The translations under genes and the position numbers were made by a program. From NCBI GenBank assembly GCA_022360095.1, contig JAKSDK010001806.1:62001-126000 (forward strand): a stretch of 64,000 nt of DNA, given 5' to 3'. Positions 60,977-64,000 of this stretch are shown here, piece by piece. The stretch is from Phycisphaerales bacterium. Lineage in GTDB: Bacteria > Planctomycetota > Phycisphaerae > UBA1845 > UTPLA1. The notes under the pieces are model-generated. The model saw nothing but the letters and a program-made list of their open reading frames with translations, was not told the origin of the DNA and made no database searches. How positions within the stretch are numbered: position 1 is the stretch's first letter; each line of letters opens with the position of its first letter.

Positions 60977-63880
60977 CTACCTTCCCGATGGACGAGCATC
61001 TTGGGGAGGAGGTCGATCCTTTTTTGACCGACGAGCTTCGTCTGCTCGTCTTGCAGCGTTGTCGGCAAGCTCATGTTCATCCATACGCCTGAGGATTTCA
61101 GAAAGGAGCCGATGGCTGCGTTCGGAAAGATCAAACACGTAGTGTTGTTCGAGTTCCCGGCACGCATCGCTTTCCAATGCAGTCACACAGGACTCCAGAA
61201 GTCTTCGTGCTTCGGCGAGCTTGCCGTCGCGACTCAGCAGTTCTGCGAGTGAGATTTGATATACGGCAAGCCCGACGGCGTAGGGGCCGACCTTGGGAAA
61301 CCGACGCGCTAATGAGGTTTGAAGCGCGATGGCTTGACGGAAGTTCCGTTCTGCTTCTTTCCGGCTCCGTCCGCGTTTCAGCGCATGCCCCAATTTGTTG
61401 TGCATACGTGCGAGGGAGAGTGTGTAGTCCGGTGCGTTGGGGCGCTCCGTTGCGAGTTCTTCCATGATACGGATCGCGGCTTGCAGGTGCTGCGTTCGTT
61501 CCGGCGGGCCATGAGACGCCGACCGGCGCTTTTTGTCGAGCGTCGCATAGGTCTCGCTCAATTCAAAGCGGTATTGGGGTACGGTGGGGAACGCCTGTAC
61601 AAGCTCCTCAAGAATCTCGGCGGCTTGGGCTCGCGGGTCCGACGGCGTTGAATGAATAGAGTCCGGTCTTGGAGGACGCAGTTCACGATAACAGCGAGCC
61701 AGTAGATACCTGTAGCTCGGAACTTCCGGATGGGCGGTGCGTAGTTCTGTCAGTATGGCGATTGCAAGACGCAGATTTTCTTCACGCTCGCGACGATCTT
61801 CCGGCCGTTTCCGGAAAAGTGGACGGTGTTTCGGCGGGCGTTCGCCCCGCGGCGGCGGCACGTCCCTATGGCGCTTTGTAAAATCGGTTTTTGATGGCGG
61901 CCTTGGTGGCCGTCGGTCACGCGGTGGTCGACGAGGCAGAGGCAGTCTCGGGCGCCTGCCTAGCAAAAAGTGTGTCCTGGCCAATTCAAAGCGAGACTCA
62001 GAAGACGGCTGCACAGTTTCCAGGATCGAGAGAGCGTGCGAAAATTCGTCATGTGCTTCTTTGCCGCGCTCGCGGGCGACAAACAGGTTACCCAATTCGT
62101 TGTGAATTCTCGCCATCTCCAGGTGAGCATCCGGTCCGGGCGCAAGCTTATGCGCGGGTTCAGCATATAAGGTGAGTGCGCGCGAATACGCCTTTTCAGA
62201 GGCCTCAAAATTTCCCAGCCGTTGGTGGATATCGCCGAGACGCTGATTCGCCCTCGCCACTTTCCGTCGAATGGCCGGGTTTTCCCCTTCCTGTTCAGCG
62301 AGGCGGCGGTAAAAGCTCAACATGTGTTCCAATAGGGTGGCCGTTTCCTTTGACAGCACGGGCTGAATCGCAATCGCGAGGTCTCCGGCATCGGAGCTCT
62401 CCGCGTTTTCCATGGAAACGGAGATCGTTCTGTGCGGTGCGAACTCCGCAAAGATCGTGTCAAGCGCTTCGAGCGCAAGTCCGGACGTAATCTCGGCTCT
62501 TCGACGCTGCGATTGTTCTCCCTCGAGGGCCTTATTGACTTGGATGTTGGCCTGATTCGTATGAATGTAGGCGGCCGTGGTCACGGCCGTGACGGCGATC
62601 AAAAGCGCGGCGGCCGTTCCGGTCAAGGCCGCCAGAGCCGGATTGCGTCGAGACCAGCGCCAGAGTCGCTCGATCACGGTTGCACGGCGCGCACGAATCG
62701 GACGATCTTCAATGAAACATCTCAGGTCATTTGCGAGTTCGGCGGCCGATGTGTAACGCGCATTGGGTTCGCGACCAATGGATTTGAGGATCATCGTCTC
62801 AAGGTCGCGAGGTATGTTTGAAATCAAAAATCGGGGCGTTTTCGGCCGTCCGCGCAGAATCGCTTCGATGAGACTGGTCTTGCTCGTTTCAACAAATGCC
62901 GGATGCAAGGTTGCCAGTTCGTAAAGCGTCAGTCCCAGGCTGTAAATATCGCTCCGCGCATCAGCCTTTCCCTGCAATTGTTCAGGCGCCATGTATCGCA
63001 GCGTGCCTACAATGCCACTGGTCTGGGTGGCGCCGTCCTGGTCAAATGCCTTGGCCAATCCAAAATCAGCCACCCATACCATGCCGTCGGCATCGATCAG
63101 CAAATTGCCCGGTTTGATGTCACGATGCAAGGTGTCCTGGCGGTGGGCGTACTCCAGCGCCTCCGCCGCCTGCAATGCAATGCGCGCGATCCCGCGCCAA
63201 TACACAGGACCGATGCCTGAGGTGACGGCTTGAGAGTCCGAGTCGGTTCCAGCGGAACGCTGTGTTGCGTCGAGTGCGAGCGAGCGGGCGATGCGCAGCG
63301 GATCAATGGTTGCACTCCCGGACGTCGGCGTGTCTGCAACTGCTCTGTCTTCGAGCATCCGACGCAGTTTCCGAAGAACGACGTCCAGTCCGATCCCGCG
63401 GATGTACTGCATGACGATGTAGTGATAGCCCCCATGCTGGCCCACGCCGAAGACCGGTACGATGCTTGTATGATGAAGCCTGGCAGCGGTGCGGGCCTCT
63501 CGTTCAAAACGCTTCAGCTGAATCGAATCGAGTAGAAGCTGTTGCGGCATCACCTTGACGGCGACGCGTCGCCCGAGAGATTCCTGTTCAGCCTCATAGA
63601 CGATCCCCATGCCGCCGCGCCCCAATTCGCGGATGATGCGGAAATCTCCGATGCGTTCGAGTTGGAGGGTCCCTCGGATCAAGTCGGAACTGGAAGTGCC
63701 GGCGCCCTTGAGATTTTCCAGCGTGGCCACCGTAGGGAAGAGATCGCGGATCTGTTCGGCCAGGTCAGGGTGGTTCTGTGCATATTCGTCGATCGATGGG
63801 CGTTCGCCGCACCGGAATCGCTCGATGAAATCGGCGGCAAGCAATTCGAGGGGATCACGATGATCGGATGGCTCATTCAT
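60977..63880 (-). CDS. Ser/Thr protein kinase with TPR tail and Pro/Arg-rich inserts
   Basis: The 967-residue protein begins with a short helical region (ELLAADFIERFRCGERPSID then EYAQNHPDLAEQI) common before planctomycete kinase domains. The kinase (about 80-400) has GRGGMGIVYEA, Lys in VAVKVM, HRDIKPGN and DFGLAK and is complete, with an insert around 175-225. One membrane helix is at about 423-445. The extracytoplasmic tail has about seven TPRs interrupted by a Pro/Arg-rich segment of some 55 residues (about 675-730) and a shorter one near 770. A probable sigma-factor gene lies 29 bases upstream on the same strand, so the two may work as a pair. Confidence 0.9.
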   Translation of the reverse strand: MNEPSDHRDPLELLAADFIERFRCGERPSIDEYAQNHPDLAEQIRDLFPTVATLENLKGAGTSSSDLIRGTLQLERIGDFRIIRELGRGGMGIVYEAEQESLGRRVAVKVMPQQLLLDSIQLKRFEREARTAARLHHTSIVPVFGVGQHGGYHYIVMQYIRGIGLDVVLRKLRRMLEDRAVADTPTSGSATIDPLRIARSLALDATQRSAGTDSDSQAVTSGIGPVYWRGIARIALQAAEALEYAHRQDTLHRDIKPGNLLIDADGMVWVADFGLAKAFDQDGATQTSGIVGTLRYMAPEQLQGKADARSDIYSLGLTLYELATLHPAFVETSKTSLIEAILRGRPKTPRFLISNIPRDLETMILKSIGREPNARYTSAAELANDLRCFIEDRPIRARRATVIERLWRWSRRNPALAALTGTAAALLIAVTAVTTAAYIHTNQANIQVNKALEGEQSQRRRAEITSGLALEALDTIFAEFAPHRTISVSMENAESSDAGDLAIAIQPVLSKETATLLEHMLSFYRRLAEQEGENPAIRRKVARANQRLGDIHQRLGNFEASEKAYSRALTLYAEPAHKLAPGPDAHLEMARIHNELGNLFVARERGKEAHDEFSHALSILETVQPSSESRFELARTHFLLGRRPRLPLPRRPPRDRRPPRPPSKTDFTKRHRDVPPPRGERPPKHRPLFRKRPEDRREREENLRLAIAILTELRTAHPEVPSYRYLLARCYRELRPPRPDSIHSTPSDPRAQAAEILEELVQAFPTVPQYRFELSETYATLDKKRRSASHGPPERTQHLQAAIRIMEELATERPNAPDYTLSLARMHNKLGHALKRGRSRKEAERNFRQAIALQTSLARRFPKVGPYAVGLAVYQISLAELLSRDGKLAEARRLLESCVTALESDACRELEQHYVFDLSERSHRLLSEILRRMDEHELADNAARRADEARRSKKDRPPPQDARPSGR

Positions 63881-63909
63881 ACCAGTTTTGTCTCGTCGCC
63901 GACACTTGT

Positions 63910-64000
63910 TCAGATGCCGCTTCGAAAAATCTCCGTCAGCCCTGGCAACTCGGCGAGAATCACTTTCAGCCGCCGTAGTGCGCGGACGTATCGAATGCTG
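63910..64000 (-). CDS. 3' end of a probable sigma-70 family factor (truncated by window edge)
   Basis: Only the last 29 codons are in the window. They read SIRYVRALRRLKVILAELPG then LTEIFRSGI and stop, which resembles the end of region 4 in planctomycete ECF-type sigma factors that precede kinase genes. The gene lies just upstream of the kinase on the same strand with a 29-base gap. Family assignment rests on this short stretch and on context. Confidence 0.5.
   Translation of the reverse strand, partial: SIRYVRALRRLKVILAELPGLTEIFRSGI

Noticed and set aside
1-64000. CRISPR array, rRNA operon, intact insertion sequence
   Set aside because: No regularly spaced identical short repeats, no rRNA-like sequence and no transposase gene with terminal inverted repeats were seen.

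Overview
The window looks like chromosomal DNA of a planctomycete. The evidence is a DUF1501 / DUF1549-DUF1553 / planctomycete-type cytochrome c gene set, three eukaryotic-type Ser/Thr kinase genes or remnants carrying TPR tails, an ECF sigma factor translationally coupled to a kinase, a small membrane protein ending in the CHxCxYNLTGN...CPECG zinc ribbon common in this phylum, a PEP-CTERM protein, a dockerin-bearing secreted protein and very long secreted multi-domain proteins. No species can be named from the sequence alone.

Layout. 62-4755 (minus): a compact four-gene operon without export signals. It encodes a beta-propeller-like repeat protein, a nucleoside-phosphorylase/MTA-SAH-nucleosidase-fold protein, a large protein with the motif and cysteine layout of an iron-sulfur uracil-DNA-glycosylase, and an unknown 250-residue protein. 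5373-18329: two giant secreted proteins, an M64-type metallopeptidase with nine fibronectin III modules and a 2466-residue Ig/Kelch/HExxH protein. 18395-19614: a decayed kinase-TPR gene that has lost its kinase domain. 19851-23621: an ABC exporter and an orphan NuoF-like flavoprotein. 23622-27527: an accessory stretch with a small ORF, an HExxH metallopeptidase, a dCTP deaminase/dUTPase-family protein, an internally deleted tyrosine-integrase pseudogene and tRNA-Gly(TCC). 27733-38238: a zinc-ribbon membrane protein, a toroid protein, then a coupled four-gene DUF1501/PPC/DUF1549-1553/cytochrome c-WD40 operon. 38244-45003: a Gly-rich lipoprotein, an ECF sigma / zinc-finger-kinase pair, a PEP-CTERM protein and a dockerin/BNR protein. 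45273-48136: an unknown conserved protein, an NhaR-type LysR regulator and a ribosome hibernation factor. 48183-53010: a three-gene type I secretion-like operon whose ABC ATPase lacks key catalytic residues. 53029-58813: a CarH-like cobalamin-binding protein without a DNA-binding domain, an anti-sigma/ECF sigma pair, an alpha/beta hydrolase lipoprotein, a two-domain fasciclin protein and a divergent AraC regulator. 58965-64000: an animal-type heme peroxidase, a kinase-TPR protein and the 3' end of a probable sigma factor.

The two parts most likely to hold something undescribed are the 62-4755 operon, where two enzymes of N-glycosidic-bond-cleaving folds sit with a propeller and an unknown protein, and the 24490-27011 operon, where a gluzincin-like peptidase precedes a dCTP-deaminase-family protein beside an integrase remnant. 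Functional statements for both are inferences from motifs read by eye; no database search was run.
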